Notes: generated from the sequence alone by a model not told the origin. Positions 46,039 to 54,598 are shown, counted from the stretch's first letter. The stretch is DNA of 64,000 bases from CAWAMR01 sp963783095 (GCA_963783095.1 CAWAMR010000010.1:46868-110867), one strand, 5' to 3'. Program-made: numbers and translations.

Positions 46039-46839
46039 GGCCCAGTCGCGCAAGTGCTTGATCCAATGCCACATCGAGTTCCTCCCCTGCAGGCGCATCC
46101 TTATGGACTTGCCCGCAGATGAGACACTCCGGAGACCTGGCGATCCGGAACTTGTAAGGTCGGAACGCCTCGGGAAATACGCCGTCCACCTTGGCCAGCG
46201 TCAACAAAGACGAAGTAAATCCAGGGTCGATTCCTTCGAGCAAATCGAGTGTCATCAACGCATGCAGGCCGGCGATGGCGTTGATGGATGCCTTACTCGC
46301 CGGGATCGTCGTTTCCCGAACCGGCCCACCGGGATTGGAGTAATCCGGTGGAGGAGAGTTATCCGTCACGATCGAGCGTTGCAAATGACTCGCTACACAA
46401 CCATAGCACGGCCCGCCCGAAATAAAACGATGAATCCAGCCGCCGATACCGCCGCTGAGAACTTCGCCGAGAGTCCAGGGCTTGCCGAACTTTCGCATCA
46501 AGGCATCGAACTGAAATTTCGCCGGCTCATTATCGACGGCACATACCCCCACATCGGCGCTGCCGGCAGAGTTTTCGATGTCTGCTTGTTTTGTGGAATC
46601 CAGAAGGTCGAACGACAACACATTGATTTCCAGATCGGGGCGCATTTCCTTGAGCCACCGCGCTGCGAGATCGGCTTTTCGCTCGCCAACGTGGGATGGT
46701 GAGAAATAATGCCGCACCACGTTGTGCGATTTGTATACATCAGGCTCCACGATGGTAATGTGGGTGATGCGCGGGTCGCGCCCAGAAGATCGAGGACGAC
46801 CATTCCACCCGACCCGGCACCGACCTGGAATATATGCAT
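46031..46839 (-). CDS. ThiF/E1-like adenylyltransferase, frameshifted
   Basis: ATG 46839 gives MHIFQVGAGSGGMVVLDLLG, the E1 nucleotide-binding GxGxxG. Near 46795 the frame changes and continues RDPRITHITIVEPDVYKSHN, with the acidic residue after strand 2 and NVVRHYF (Arg finger region). ADVGVCAVDNEPAKF, GGIGGWIHRFISGGPCYGCV and ECLICGQ follow, the last two giving a zinc-binding CxxC pair. E1-like enzymes adenylate the C-terminus of a ubiquitin-like or sulfur-carrier protein. The context of E2-like and JAB genes supports ubiquitin-like conjugation. Joined length is about 270 aa. Confidence 0.85.
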
Positions 46840-46869
46840 GCAACCCTGCGAGCACAAAGAAAAAGCATG

Positions 46870-46996
46870 CTAACCACAGAGCCACAGAGAACACCGAGAA
46901 GACGACGCAGACGAAGAAAAAACCGCTTGGTAGCCGGGATCAATGCGCTTCAAAATCTTTCTCTTCTCTCTGTGTCCTCTGTGACTCTGTGGTTAG
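46870..46996. repeat. cacagag word hairpin between E2 and E1
   Basis: CTAACCACAGAGCCACAGAG and following bases (46870-46901) are mirrored at 46963-46996, which ends CTCTGTGACTCTGTGGTTAG. It is nearly the same sequence as the element at 54138-54287. Confidence 0.88.
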
Positions 46997-47024
46997 TACG
47001 TATTGATGAGATTAAGCCAAGCCA

Positions 47025-47450
47025 TCACTTTGCCTCCGGCAACGGCCATTCGCCGGCTTCGTGCCAGACTTCGTAGCACGCCAGCCAGCGCCACGCCGCC
47101 AGCACTGCAAATACACTCGTGAATTTCGCGGGATCCCATCGGCTGATTTCGCGCGTCGATCCCTGCCGCCATAGACATAACGTCTGGCCTTCCAATAAAT
47201 GCGGACAGTGCTTCAGAGGCGTCACAACGCGGGTTTCAGGAGGAACCGTTGGATAGCTCGACGGTAGACGAGTCTCCACGTGATAGAGATTGTGAGCCGG
47301 CTTGAGACGATAACGAAGCACTAGCGCCGTGCCCATCCGCGTGACCTGGATCTTGAATAAGGAATCGCGGCCCTCGTTGTAGCGCTCGATCGCCGGTATC
47401 TCGACGGTCAGCAGCCTGCGCTTGCCGATTTCGGAATCAAGAAGGGCCAT
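47025..47450 (-). CDS. UBC-fold E2-like protein
   Basis: The 141-aa protein shows TMGTAL-type strands, then NLYHVETRLPSSYPTVPPET (the YPxxPP turn of UBC proteins), RVVTPLKHCPHLLEGQTLCL followed by W. The Cys in GQTLCLW lies where prokaryotic E2-like proteins carry the catalytic thiol after the H-PHLL-x-G-x-LCLW block. The C-terminal helix FAVLAAWRWLACYEVW fits the family. It would accept an activated ubiquitin-like protein from the E1-like enzyme encoded just downstream. Confidence 0.82.
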   Translation of the reverse strand: MALLDSEIGKRRLLTVEIPAIERYNEGRDSLFKIQVTRMGTALVLRYRLKPAHNLYHVETRLPSSYPTVPPETRVVTPLKHCPHLLEGQTLCLWRQGSTREISRWDPAKFTSVFAVLAAWRWLACYEVWHEAGEWPLPEAK

Positions 47451-47546
47451 GAGAAGGCACTGGGATCAGGGTCAAGGAAGAGAAACAGGGGATCAGGGGA
47501 GAAAACAATTGCAATGAACAGCTAAGAAGACACGGACTTGTTCCGA

Positions 47547-47607
47547 AGCCGAATTCGCCAGAATTCGGGTCTTCTTTGCCCAAACCCGAATTTTGGTGAA
47601 TTCGGCT
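47547..47607. repeat. GAATTCGG hairpin
   Basis: AGCCGAATTCGCCAGAATTC followed by GGGT (47547-47570) pairs with 47584-47607 with two mismatches in 24. It lies between the 60-aa gene and the E2-like gene. Confidence 0.85.
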
Positions 47608-47644
47608 ATAGGCATTAATTTTCTTCCCCGGCCCCTGACCCCTG

Positions 47645-47827
47645 TCAATAGTGACAGGGCACCGATTTGATGGCGGTGATCACCTCCTCGTCGGGCACCT
47701 CTTCGGCGCTGCCGACGAAACTCGTGTCGCGGCGATCCAGCAACAGAGCGGTGCCCTGTTCGGCGTTGCCGCGTAACGCGGTGATAAGTTGCTTTCGTTC
47801 CACTTCGGTCAAGGGACGGAAGTCCAT
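47645..47827 (-). CDS. 60-aa protein of Ub-like cluster
   Basis: ATG 47827 follows GGAGGAGTCAATC. The protein reads MDFRPLTEVERKQLITALRG, then GTALLLDRRDTSFVGSAEEV and ends AIKSVPCHY. It does not end in GG and is too short for a beta-grasp fold, so it is not an obvious ubiquitin-like modifier. The conserved-looking LLLDRRDTSF and the C-terminal CHY may mark a function. It lies between JAB and E2. Function unknown. Confidence 0.65.
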   Translation of the reverse strand: MDFRPLTEVERKQLITALRGNAEQGTALLLDRRDTSFVGSAEEVPDEEVITAIKSVPCHY

Positions 47828-47923
47828 GATTGACTCCTCCGATTGGGGGCGAACAACATTCCGAACAAGGGCGACGTCACCTGAATTTCGGATTATTCCC
47901 ACATTGCATAGCTCAGGTCAAGT

Positions 47924-47952
47924 GTACTCCTCACGCGAAGCGTGAGGAGTAC
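47924..47952. terminator. perfect hairpin after JAB gene
   Basis: GTACTCCTCACG (47924-47935) pairs perfectly with 47941-47952 around a 5-nt loop, directly after the JAB stop at 47954. There is no U-tract, so it may attenuate or stabilise rather than terminate. Confidence 0.7.
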
Positions 47953-47953
47953 A

Positions 47954-48889
47954 TTAACCAGACAACTCCGACAGCAGCAGGAACACACCGCGATCTACCC
48001 GATCATCGCCCACGTCGGCCATCATACCGCCGGTGGGGTCGATGACCAAATAGCGTACCGCGGTGCCTTCCATGATCGCCCGGATTGCCTTGCCTGATTC
48101 CGTCAAGGGAATCGTCAACACCAGCGCTGGTTTCTCTCTGCCGGGCATCACGTCAAAAACAATTCCTCGCAATTGCCGCGCCAATCGATCCAGCCTTTGC
48201 GCGTGAACCTCCAGTTCTTCCCACACGGGCCGGAGCGGCAGAGCCAAATCGGGACCCAGCGTCAACTCCACCGACAGAGGGCGATAGTTCCGATCGCCTT
48301 CCCGCAAGGAATACCAGGAGAAACAGAATTCTCCAAGACATTGCACATTGGGCGTTGGCTGCCAGGCCACCGATCCGGGACGCGGCTTGACATCGGCGGT
48401 CCCGATAGCGAAAATCCCTTCACCGCCGCGCCGGCTGGGCACCCATTCGATGTCGCCGCGATAATCGCCGTCGCTGGGGTGCCGTAAACTACCCGGATGG
48501 GTATGGATGACTCCCAGCATGGTCAGGTATTTATTCTCCTGACGGATCACCTGCGCGGCAAACGCCTGTGCCAGACTGTTGAACTTTACATGGGTGTCGC
48601 CCGCATCGCGCTCGGCACCGGCGGGCAAGGTTGCCAGCGCCAGTGCCTCATCGGTTCGACGTATCCCCAGCAAGATCCAGCCTGTCTCCTCGTCACCGCG
48701 ATGACTCTGCCGATGCGCTGTGTATTCGGAGAACAACACCCGGCTCACTTCGTCGGTCAAAATGAGTCGGCGCAAGGGTCCATACGAAAGCGGACTCGAT
48801 TCGGGACGATGGGAAAGCTCACTATCCGTGTGAATCGGTTTCGCACTTCCAACGAAGCGACGAGCGGTTCGGCTCAACTCCGCAAGCAA
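47954..48889 (-). CDS. JAB/JAMM-domain metalloprotease
   Basis: The 311-aa protein has LTDEVSRVLFSEYTAHRQSH, then EETGWILLGIRR (the upstream Glu) and MLGVIHTHPGSLRHPSDGDY. The latter is the JAMM motif HxHPx7SxxD that binds zinc. Such proteases remove or process ubiquitin-like proteins or sulfur carriers. About 170 residues follow with LVLTIPLTESGKAIRAIMEG near the end and no known domain. It is probably the first gene of the minus-strand cluster and is divergent from 49342. Confidence 0.88.
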   Translation of the reverse strand: MLAELSRTARRFVGSAKPIHTDSELSHRPESSPLSYGPLRRLILTDEVSRVLFSEYTAHRQSHRGDEETGWILLGIRRTDEALALATLPAGAERDAGDTHVKFNSLAQAFAAQVIRQENKYLTMLGVIHTHPGSLRHPSDGDYRGDIEWVPSRRGGEGIFAIGTADVKPRPGSVAWQPTPNVQCLGEFCFSWYSLREGDRNYRPLSVELTLGPDLALPLRPVWEELEVHAQRLDRLARQLRGIVFDVMPGREKPALVLTIPLTESGKAIRAIMEGTAVRYLVIDPTGGMMADVGDDRVDRGVFLLLSELSG

Positions 48890-49341
48890 GTCCCACCATG
48901 CAATGGTTGAAATCCCTCCGGTTCAGGTTGCTTGTCAACTCGCATTGCTGTCATCGAAACGCCGGCAATGCAGCGGGCAAGTCATCGAAAAAAGATGATT
49001 CAGTTAATATGGCGATCGCACAAGGTGCCACGCCGGCCCTGGCGGTCATGCATGGGTCGCTCCTGCTTCCCTTGATATATCGTAACCAGTTTCCATTCAT
49101 CTGTCAAAACCCTCTCGCTCATTCCAATCCGGAAATCCACGATTTTTCCTATAAAGCTTTCCTGCGGCAGAAGCTGGAGAATCGGCGGGGTTTACGTGTT
49201 CTTTCTCATTGACAACCATCGGTGCGCGGTTAGACTTAATGATGGGCAATTGGTGATTGGGGTCGCGGTTTTCTATCGTGTGTCCTTTCCCGCGGGCAGC
49301 CGTGTTCATTTCCTTTGACTATGCCGAACGGAGCAACTCGA
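48890..49341. other. divergent intergenic region, no gene
   Basis: The only long frame (48898-49212, plus) has no protein-like character. The region must carry the divergent promoters for the JAB cluster and the coiled-coil gene. GGAGCAACTCGA before 49342 is the ribosome binding site of the latter. Confidence 0.5.
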
Positions 49342-51012
49342 ATGGCCAAGAAGAAAAAATCGGGCGGTAGTAGTGTGGGGTTGATCGTGACCCTCATCTT
49401 TTTTGTGTTGACCACGTTTACCGCTGGTGGTTTCGCTTATTCGATCTACAGCGATCAGCAACAATTCGTGGATGCCGCGGCAACTGCAAAGAAAGAGAAG
49501 GACGCTGCACTCCAACAGCTTCGAGTGGAACAGTCGAAGACGGTCGTCTACAAAATAGCGATCGGAGCGGACACTGGAGAAGACCGAGTTCGGCTGATCC
49601 AAGGCATGTTGGATGAAGAGTCTCGTCTGGCGATCAAGCGCGAGCACGAGATTCTGGCCGAAAAGTTCCGCACTCCGCTTTTGCCGAAAGATGACGACTT
49701 CGAATGGAAACTCATCGCCATGGATCCGTCAAAGATCCGCGAGACCAAAGGTGCATATTCGCCCGAAAATGCCAAGGACGACCGCGATGTGGCACCTAAG
49801 CGATTATTTACCGAGATCATCAGAGAATACAAGAACGCCCGAGACGCGGCCGCTGCCGAGCAAAAGAAGGCGGAGCTCTTGGCAGCGCAAAACAAGAAAA
49901 TGGCTGAGGCGGCAACCGCAAATCGGGGCACGGCCGAAGCTGATTTCAAAAAGGCTGTCGAAGAGATCAAGGCCGATGTCGAAAAAACCAAGGGTGCCAA
50001 CCAGGTCGCCTTTGAGGATCTGAAGAAGGATACCGCGGCCAAAGGCAAGAAACTGGAAGACAATCTGATAAAGTACAACAAAGCGCAAGGCATCCTCGAA
50101 TCGGAAAAAGATGAACTGGCCAAGAAATTAGACGATGTCCAGAAAAAGCTTGCCAAGCTGGACCAGCAGAACAATCCCCAGGTCTCGGCGATCGGTCCCG
50201 ATTTGATTGCGCAGGACGAAAAGAAAGGCGAGATTTTGAGCAAGGATTCCAGTCTTACTCGCTCGGTAGTGCCCAACCCAGGCCCGTTTTCGACGCTTGA
50301 GGGAGGGACGAAGAACGAAACCAAAGGCACTTTTGTTACCATCAACATCGGTTCGTCCCAGAAACTCAAGCCGGGCATCACCTTTGCGGTGCTTCCCGCG
50401 GGTGCTTCCTGGCGCAGCACGGAAGAGAAGGAACGTCTCATCAAGGGACAAATCGAAGTGGTTGAAATCCTTACGCCTTTCACGTCCCGGGCCAAGGTAA
50501 TCGATGAGAAGGAGCCTTTGCGCGACCCGATTCAGGCGAAGGATCAGCTATACAACCTGGGCTGGAATCCGGATGAGGAAATCCGCGTGGCGTTTGGTGG
50601 ACTGATCGATCTGGACGGCGATGGCATCGACAACAATGATGATTTCCTCCGGCTCCTGGAGCGCCAGGGAGTGATCGTGGACGAATATCTAAAGCTAAAG
50701 CCGCTCGAATTTGTGAAGCGCGATCAACGCGGCATGACATTGAAGACGAGGTTCTTGATCATTGCGCCGGACCCTCGGCTGGAAGAGGGCGGTGCGCCAA
50801 ATACGCCGCAAAGGGCGCAAATGGAGTTGGTCATTGCCAAGATGGGCGAGATGAAACTGCGGGCCAAGGAACTCGGCATCCAGTTGATCGAAGCTCGGAA
50901 GTTCCTGGCACTCATCGGCGTGAAACCGCCAAGGAACCCGGTACCACCTGCTTATGGAGCTGCGGTGTATCTCGACCAGGCCCCGCCCATGCCAAAGAAA
51001 GATGCACAATAG
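49342..51012 (+). CDS. membrane-anchored coiled-coil protein (556 aa)
   Basis: ATG 49342 (MAKKKKSGGSSVGLIVTLIF) follows GGAGCA. The TTG at 49315 was rejected. One transmembrane helix (residues 11-35) is followed by coiled coil to about residue 290, rich in Lys, Glu and Ala (AAAAEQKKAELLAAQNKKMA). A globular C-terminal part contains TFVTINIGSSQKLKPGITFA and an Asp-rich loop IDLDGDGIDNNDDF that resembles a calcium-binding turn. I know no family. The topology suggests a cell-envelope protein. Confidence 0.7.
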   Translation: MAKKKKSGGSSVGLIVTLIFFVLTTFTAGGFAYSIYSDQQQFVDAAATAKKEKDAALQQLRVEQSKTVVYKIAIGADTGEDRVRLIQGMLDEESRLAIKREHEILAEKFRTPLLPKDDDFEWKLIAMDPSKIRETKGAYSPENAKDDRDVAPKRLFTEIIREYKNARDAAAAEQKKAELLAAQNKKMAEAATANRGTAEADFKKAVEEIKADVEKTKGANQVAFEDLKKDTAAKGKKLEDNLIKYNKAQGILESEKDELAKKLDDVQKKLAKLDQQNNPQVSAIGPDLIAQDEKKGEILSKDSSLTRSVVPNPGPFSTLEGGTKNETKGTFVTINIGSSQKLKPGITFAVLPAGASWRSTEEKERLIKGQIEVVEILTPFTSRAKVIDEKEPLRDPIQAKDQLYNLGWNPDEEIRVAFGGLIDLDGDGIDNNDDFLRLLERQGVIVDEYLKLKPLEFVKRDQRGMTLKTRFLIIAPDPRLEEGGAPNTPQRAQMELVIAKMGEMKLRAKELGIQLIEARKFLALIGVKPPRNPVPPAYGAAVYLDQAPPMPKKDAQ

Positions 51013-51077
51013 GCATTGGGCATTAGGCATTGGGCATTAGGCAGTAGCAACGAATGCCTAATGCCCAATGCCTAATG
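51011..51077. repeat. ggcatt(g/a) word hairpin
   Basis: AGGCATTGGGCATTAGGCAT and following units (51011-51043) are mirrored at 51053-51077 around a 9-nt loop. It lies between convergent genes and overlaps the last codons of the transferase at 51058. Confidence 0.85.
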
Positions 51078-51765
51078 TCTCTACTGCCACCGCCGCCTCG
51101 TAGCCGTCTCCGACATCCCAGCCGTGAAGAAACCACTTCTCGTTTGCTTGAAGGTCATCTTTGAGTCGCAGTAAACAGGGCGAATGGTCCGTGTCGAAGG
51201 TTACTTCACAATCTTCGAGCGCCTGCACTCCCGAACCAATCGCCTTGAGAATCGCTTCTTTCCGAGTCCAGGCGCGATAAAATGCACCGGTTCGATTTTC
51301 GGGTGGCACACTGAGAAACGCCAACTGTTCTCGACGGGAGAAGAATCGCCCAAAGATCGCCTCGGCATTGGGCCTGTCGCTGCGGTACTCGATGTCGATG
51401 CCGACACGGTTGAGCGCCACCGCGATCAATGCGCGTTCGCCGGAATGCGACAAATTGAAGTGGAATTGTTGCTCGACCAAATAAGGCTTGCCGCCGGGTT
51501 CGTAGGCGATTGAAACATCGCCCGGCGGTAATCCGAGATATTGGCCCAAGATGGTTCGCAACCAGCCTCGCGCGAGAATGAATTTTTCTCTCAGATTCGG
51601 GAAATGAAACCGCGACGCTCGGGCTGTCTCATCGGGCGTGAGGCGGGCGGCAAACTTCCCCACGAGGTCTGGCGAATCGAGCGTCAAAGTCCAAATATGG
51701 ACTTCATTAGGTGGGGGCAAATGGGCTAGTTCGATCGAATTGCCGGTGCGAAAAAGAATCTGCAT
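51058..51765 (-). CDS. 4'-phosphopantetheinyl transferase (Sfp type)
   Basis: ATG 51765 gives MQILFRTGNSIELAHLPPPN. Core motifs are FILARGWLRTILGQYL, GGKPYLVEQQFHFNLSHSGE, VGIDIEYRS (magnesium-binding GIDxE) and FYRAWTRKEAILKAIGSGV (WxxKEAxxKxxG). These define Sfp-type PPTases, which transfer phosphopantetheine from CoA to carrier-protein serines in fatty acid, polyketide or peptide synthesis. The 235-aa length is normal. No carrier or synthase gene is nearby. The C-terminus lies inside the ggcatt hairpin. Confidence 0.92.
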   Translation of the reverse strand: MQILFRTGNSIELAHLPPPNEVHIWTLTLDSPDLVGKFAARLTPDETARASRFHFPNLREKFILARGWLRTILGQYLGLPPGDVSIAYEPGGKPYLVEQQFHFNLSHSGERALIAVALNRVGIDIEYRSDRPNAEAIFGRFFSRREQLAFLSVPPENRTGAFYRAWTRKEAILKAIGSGVQALEDCEVTFDTDHSPCLLRLKDDLQANEKWFLHGWDVGDGYEAAVAVETLGIGH

Positions 51766-51795
51766 GGAAAACCTGCTCAAGCACAATCGCGGCCG

Positions 51796-52173
51796 CTAGC
51801 CTCCGCCGGACGCCGACGCGTTTTCCTTCTGCCACGCAGAAAAACGCGCGTTGGACGTACAGCACATGGCGTCGATCACCGCTTGGTTATTGAAGCCAGG
51901 CAGTTTTTGAAGACGCTCCAATAGCTCCTTGCATCCTTCTGCTTCTTGGGGAACAACGCATCCGCGCTCGTTGCCGTGAAGCACGAAAAAGACATCGCAA
52001 ACAAAGGGACCCGCGTCTGTGGTAACGATCTCGACCGCGGAAAGCTCATCCCAAGACACTTCTTCCGTAGTGCCGTCTGGCCGATGACAGCTTACCAGGT
52101 TGTCATCGAATGATACGAAAATGTTCGGTTGCGGAGAGTTGCTTTTCCAGAACGATCGAAACCATTCGAACAT
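51796..52173 (-). CDS. hypothetical protein (125 aa)
   Basis: The start at 52173 (MFEWFRSFWKSNSPQPNIFV) is preferred over 52242. The body reads VSFDDNLVSCHRPDGTTEEV, SWDELSAVEIVTTDAGPFVC and CKELLERLQKLPGFNNQAVI. It is a small alpha/beta protein that could belong to the short planctomycete hypotheticals with WDELxxVxIxTTDxGPF, but no function is known to me. Pro- and Gly-rich ends may be disordered. Confidence 0.65.
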   Translation of the reverse strand: MFEWFRSFWKSNSPQPNIFVSFDDNLVSCHRPDGTTEEVSWDELSAVEIVTTDAGPFVCDVFFVLHGNERGCVVPQEAEGCKELLERLQKLPGFNNQAVIDAMCCTSNARFSAWQKENASASGGG

Positions 52174-52240
52174 CCCAGCCCCCGCAAAACGCTCGGTTAA
52201 GCTGCCGGTGCCGCCTTGGAAGGCGAAGACTCCGTAGATC

Positions 52241-52336
52241 ATCCGGAATTGCTATTCTGCGCGCGATCTGTGCATTTGCCAAGTCCTTGCAGTCCCAGGT
52301 CAGTAGATAGTCAACGGCGTAAACCGCCGACACAAT
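52241..52336 (-). pseudogene. PIN-domain toxin remnant
   Basis: About 30 codons read SAVYAVDYLLTWDCKDLANA followed by QIARRIAIP. This matches the C-terminal part of DUF3368/VapC-like PIN domains, where DYLLTWNCKHLANA carries the last acidic residues. Nothing recognisable remains on either side. Confidence 0.55.
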
Positions 52337-52355
52337 CGGATGTGGGGAAGAATCT

Positions 52356-52434
52356 TCTCGCCGCAGAGGACACAGAGCACCGCAGACGAAAAATGGAGGG
52401 GATTTGTTTTCTCTGCGTTCCTCTGCGGTGAGAA
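52356..52434. repeat. cacagag/ctctgcg word hairpin
   Basis: TCTCGCCGCAGAGGACACAG followed by AG (52356-52377) is mirrored at 52411-52434 (CTCTGCGTTCCTCTGCGGTG). It is related in wording to the elements at 46870 and 54138. Confidence 0.75.
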
Positions 52435-52553
52435 AACTCTGCGAGAAAATTTTCGCCGATTCTGGTTGTCGGAAAGGCTTCGTTTTCTTATCATTTCTCC
52501 TAAGTTTGATCCCGTGGGCATTTACCGCGATCTCATCCATCGTGGCCCCCATG

Positions 52554-52684
52554 TACGATCCAGAGTGGCTGAGGGAACAGGCCCGTTGACGCCACAGCAA
52601 CCAGTTCAGCTGCGATGTCCAAAAACGTCGCTTCTCAACCAAGGTGCTAATTCCTGCCCGGTTCGCCGGGGAAGATCAGACGCG
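52554..52684 (+). promoter_or_regulatory. SAM-I (S-box) riboswitch
   Basis: The conserved S-box blocks occur in order. AGAGTGGCTGAGGGAACAGGC-type sequence begins at about 52562 (kink-turn and P2 region, with GGCCC). GCCACAGCAACCA lies near 52590. AAGGTGCTAATTCCTGC lies near 52641 (J3/4 and P4), and GAAGATCAGA near 52671. These match the SAM-binding core. The element lies 166 bases upstream of the threonine-synthase-like gene and should repress it when SAM is high. The expression platform is not clear; GGGTGCCGGTTTCACCC (52684-52700) may be part of it. Confidence 0.9.
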
Positions 52685-52849
52685 GGTGCCGGTTTCACCC
52701 TCTCTATCTCACTCGATCCATCCTTTATCTCTCCTTATCGAGAGCAAGGTGGCGGGTATCCCTAAGCTATAGCCGGGCCGATCGGTTTCCGATTGCCTGT
52801 TCCCTAAACTTTGATTTTCTTGACCTGCTATAACAGAGGGAACCCTGAC

Positions 52850-54109
52850 GTGCCCGCTTTAGATTTCTCGGTTGGCTTGCGTTGTCGGGTGTGCGGCAAA
52901 CTCTACCCCAAGCAAGCACTTAATTTCTGTACCGACGACTTCGGCCCCCTGGAGGTCGATTACGATTATCAGGCCGTCGCCCAGGCGATCAGCCGGGATA
53001 AAATCGAAAAACGTCCCCGAACGATGTGGCGCTACCGCGAACTGCTGCCCCTCGCGGGCGAGCCGACGGTCGGTGCGCAAGTCGGTGGCACGCCGCTGGT
53101 CAAGGCCGATCGTCTCGCGGATGCCCTCGGAGTCGAACGGCTCTGGATCAAGAACGATGCAGTCAATTTCCCGACGCTGTCGTTCAAGGATCGTGTCGTT
53201 TCGGTGGCGCTGAGCAAGGCCAGAGAATTCGGCTTCCGCACGGTCGGATGTGCATCGACCGGCAATCTGGCCAACAGCGTTGCTGCCAACGGCGCATCGG
53301 CTGGGTTAGAGACTTACATCTTCATCCCGGCCGACCTGGAGCAATCCAAAATCCTCGGCACGAGCATTTACGGCGCGAAGGTGATCCGCGTCACCGGCAC
53401 GTACGACGAAGTGAATCGATTATGTACGCAGGTGGCGTTCAAATATGGCTGGGGCTTCGTCAACATCAACTTGCGTCCCTACTACGCGGAAGGGTCCAAG
53501 ACATTCGGCTTCGAAATCGCAGAAGACCTTGGCTGGCGCTTCCCGCAACACATTGTTTGCCCGATGGCGGGCGGTGCGCTGATCGGCAAGATCTTCAAGG
53601 CGTTCGATGAGTTAAATAAAATCGGCCTGGTCGCGCAGAAGCCGACCACGAAAATGTTCGGAGCACAAGCAACAGGCTGCAATCCGATCACCGACGCGGT
53701 GAAAACCGGACGAGAACGACACAAGCCGATCAAGAAGCCGAACACGATTTGCAAGTCACTGGCGATCGGCGACCCGGCAGACGGCTTCTTCGCGGCGAAA
53801 CTGATGCGCGAAACCGGCGGCTGGGCCGAGGATGTAACCGATCCTGAGATCATCGAAGGGATACAATTACTCGCTCGAACCGAAGGAATCTTCGCAGAAA
53901 CCGCAGGCGGCGTGACGGTGGCAGTGGCGAGAAAATTGATCGAACAAGGCCGAATTCCTCGCGACGAAGAGATTGTGCTGTGTATCACTGGCAACGGTTT
54001 GAAGACGATGGATGCACTGCATGAAGCGGTTGAATCTCCCGTAGTCATCAAGCCATCGATCGAGGCGTTCGAGCCGTTGGTAGCTACTCGAGAACCTGTG
54101 TTGGTATGA
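52850..54109 (+). CDS. threonine synthase-like PLP enzyme under SAM control
   Basis: GTG 52850 follows GAGGG; the TTG at 52811 lacks a site. A zinc-ribbon-like head (LRCRVCGKLYPKQALNFCTD) precedes a fold-type II PLP domain. PTLSFKDRVVSVAL carries the Schiff-base Lys, CASTGNLANSVAANGASAG the phosphate-binding loop, and CITGNGLKT the C-terminal Gly-rich block. The 419-aa size fits threonine synthase (COG0498). The SAM-I riboswitch and the adjacent sulfur-carrier genes argue that it may instead make homocysteine from O-phosphohomoserine and a protein thiocarboxylate. This is inference; sequence alone cannot separate the two reactions. Confidence 0.85.
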   Translation: MPALDFSVGLRCRVCGKLYPKQALNFCTDDFGPLEVDYDYQAVAQAISRDKIEKRPRTMWRYRELLPLAGEPTVGAQVGGTPLVKADRLADALGVERLWIKNDAVNFPTLSFKDRVVSVALSKAREFGFRTVGCASTGNLANSVAANGASAGLETYIFIPADLEQSKILGTSIYGAKVIRVTGTYDEVNRLCTQVAFKYGWGFVNINLRPYYAEGSKTFGFEIAEDLGWRFPQHIVCPMAGGALIGKIFKAFDELNKIGLVAQKPTTKMFGAQATGCNPITDAVKTGRERHKPIKKPNTICKSLAIGDPADGFFAAKLMRETGGWAEDVTDPEIIEGIQLLARTEGIFAETAGGVTVAVARKLIEQGRIPRDEEIVLCITGNGLKTMDALHEAVESPVVIKPSIEAFEPLVATREPVLV

Positions 54110-54137
54110 ATCACTGCCTTTAATTACAGACAGAAAA

Positions 54138-54287
54138 CTAACCACAGAGTCACAGAGGACACAGAGAAGAAAAATGCAGGGATCGAAAACAGAGAGTGTG
54201 GTATTGAGTGACATTATTTCGGATTCCTTCAATTCTTTTTTTTCATGTGTTTGCTTTTCTCTGTGTCCTCTGTGACTCTGTGGTTAG
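54138..54287. repeat. cacagag word hairpin between thrC-like and MoaD-like genes
   Basis: CTAACCACAGAGTCACAGAG and following bases (54138-54169) are mirrored at 54254-54287. Compared with 46870-46996, most positions in both arms are identical. The 84-bp loop is AT-richer. Confidence 0.9.
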
Positions 54288-54315
54288 TTCTGTTTTCGTA
54301 ATCTTTGGAGAAACT

Positions 54316-54588
54316 ATGTCCGTTCGCATTCAAATCCCGACTCCAATGCGGGAACATACAGCCAGTCAAGCCGAGGTAACTGTTGTCGGGCCAACGGTGC
54401 AAGCAGCTTTGGATGATCTCGTTAAACAATTCCCTGCGATTGGACCGAAGTTATTCGATAAAGGTCGATTGCGCCCTTATATCAATATCTTTTTGAACGA
54501 TGAAGATATTCGTTTTCTCGATGAGATGGCAACGCCGGTCAAGGACGGCGAAATTGTGGCTCTTATTCCCGCTGTCGCGGGAGGGTGA
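54316..54588 (+). CDS. MoaD/ThiS-family sulfur carrier
   Basis: ATG 54316 follows TTGGAG. The 90-aa beta-grasp protein begins MSVRIQIPTPMREHTASQAE, has VQAALDDLVKQFPAIGPKLF (helix 1) and RPYINIFLNDEDIRFL, and ends ALIPAVAGG. The C-terminal GG is the site of adenylation and thiocarboxylation by an E1 (ThiF/MoeB). No molybdopterin or thiamine genes are nearby. The adjacent threonine-synthase-like gene and riboswitch suggest that it delivers sulfide to amino-acid synthesis. Confidence 0.9.
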   Translation: MSVRIQIPTPMREHTASQAEVTVVGPTVQAALDDLVKQFPAIGPKLFDKGRLRPYINIFLNDEDIRFLDEMATPVKDGEIVALIPAVAGG

Positions 54589-54598
54589 CGGAACGCGT

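Noticed and set aside
48898..49212. 104-aa plus-strand frame between JAB and coiled-coil genes
   Set aside because: Composition is not protein-like and it has no ribosome binding site.
54316..54588. MoaD-like protein considered as a molybdopterin synthase subunit
   Set aside because: No moaA/C/E or other cofactor genes nearby. The SAM riboswitch and PLP enzyme context fits amino-acid sulfur transfer better.
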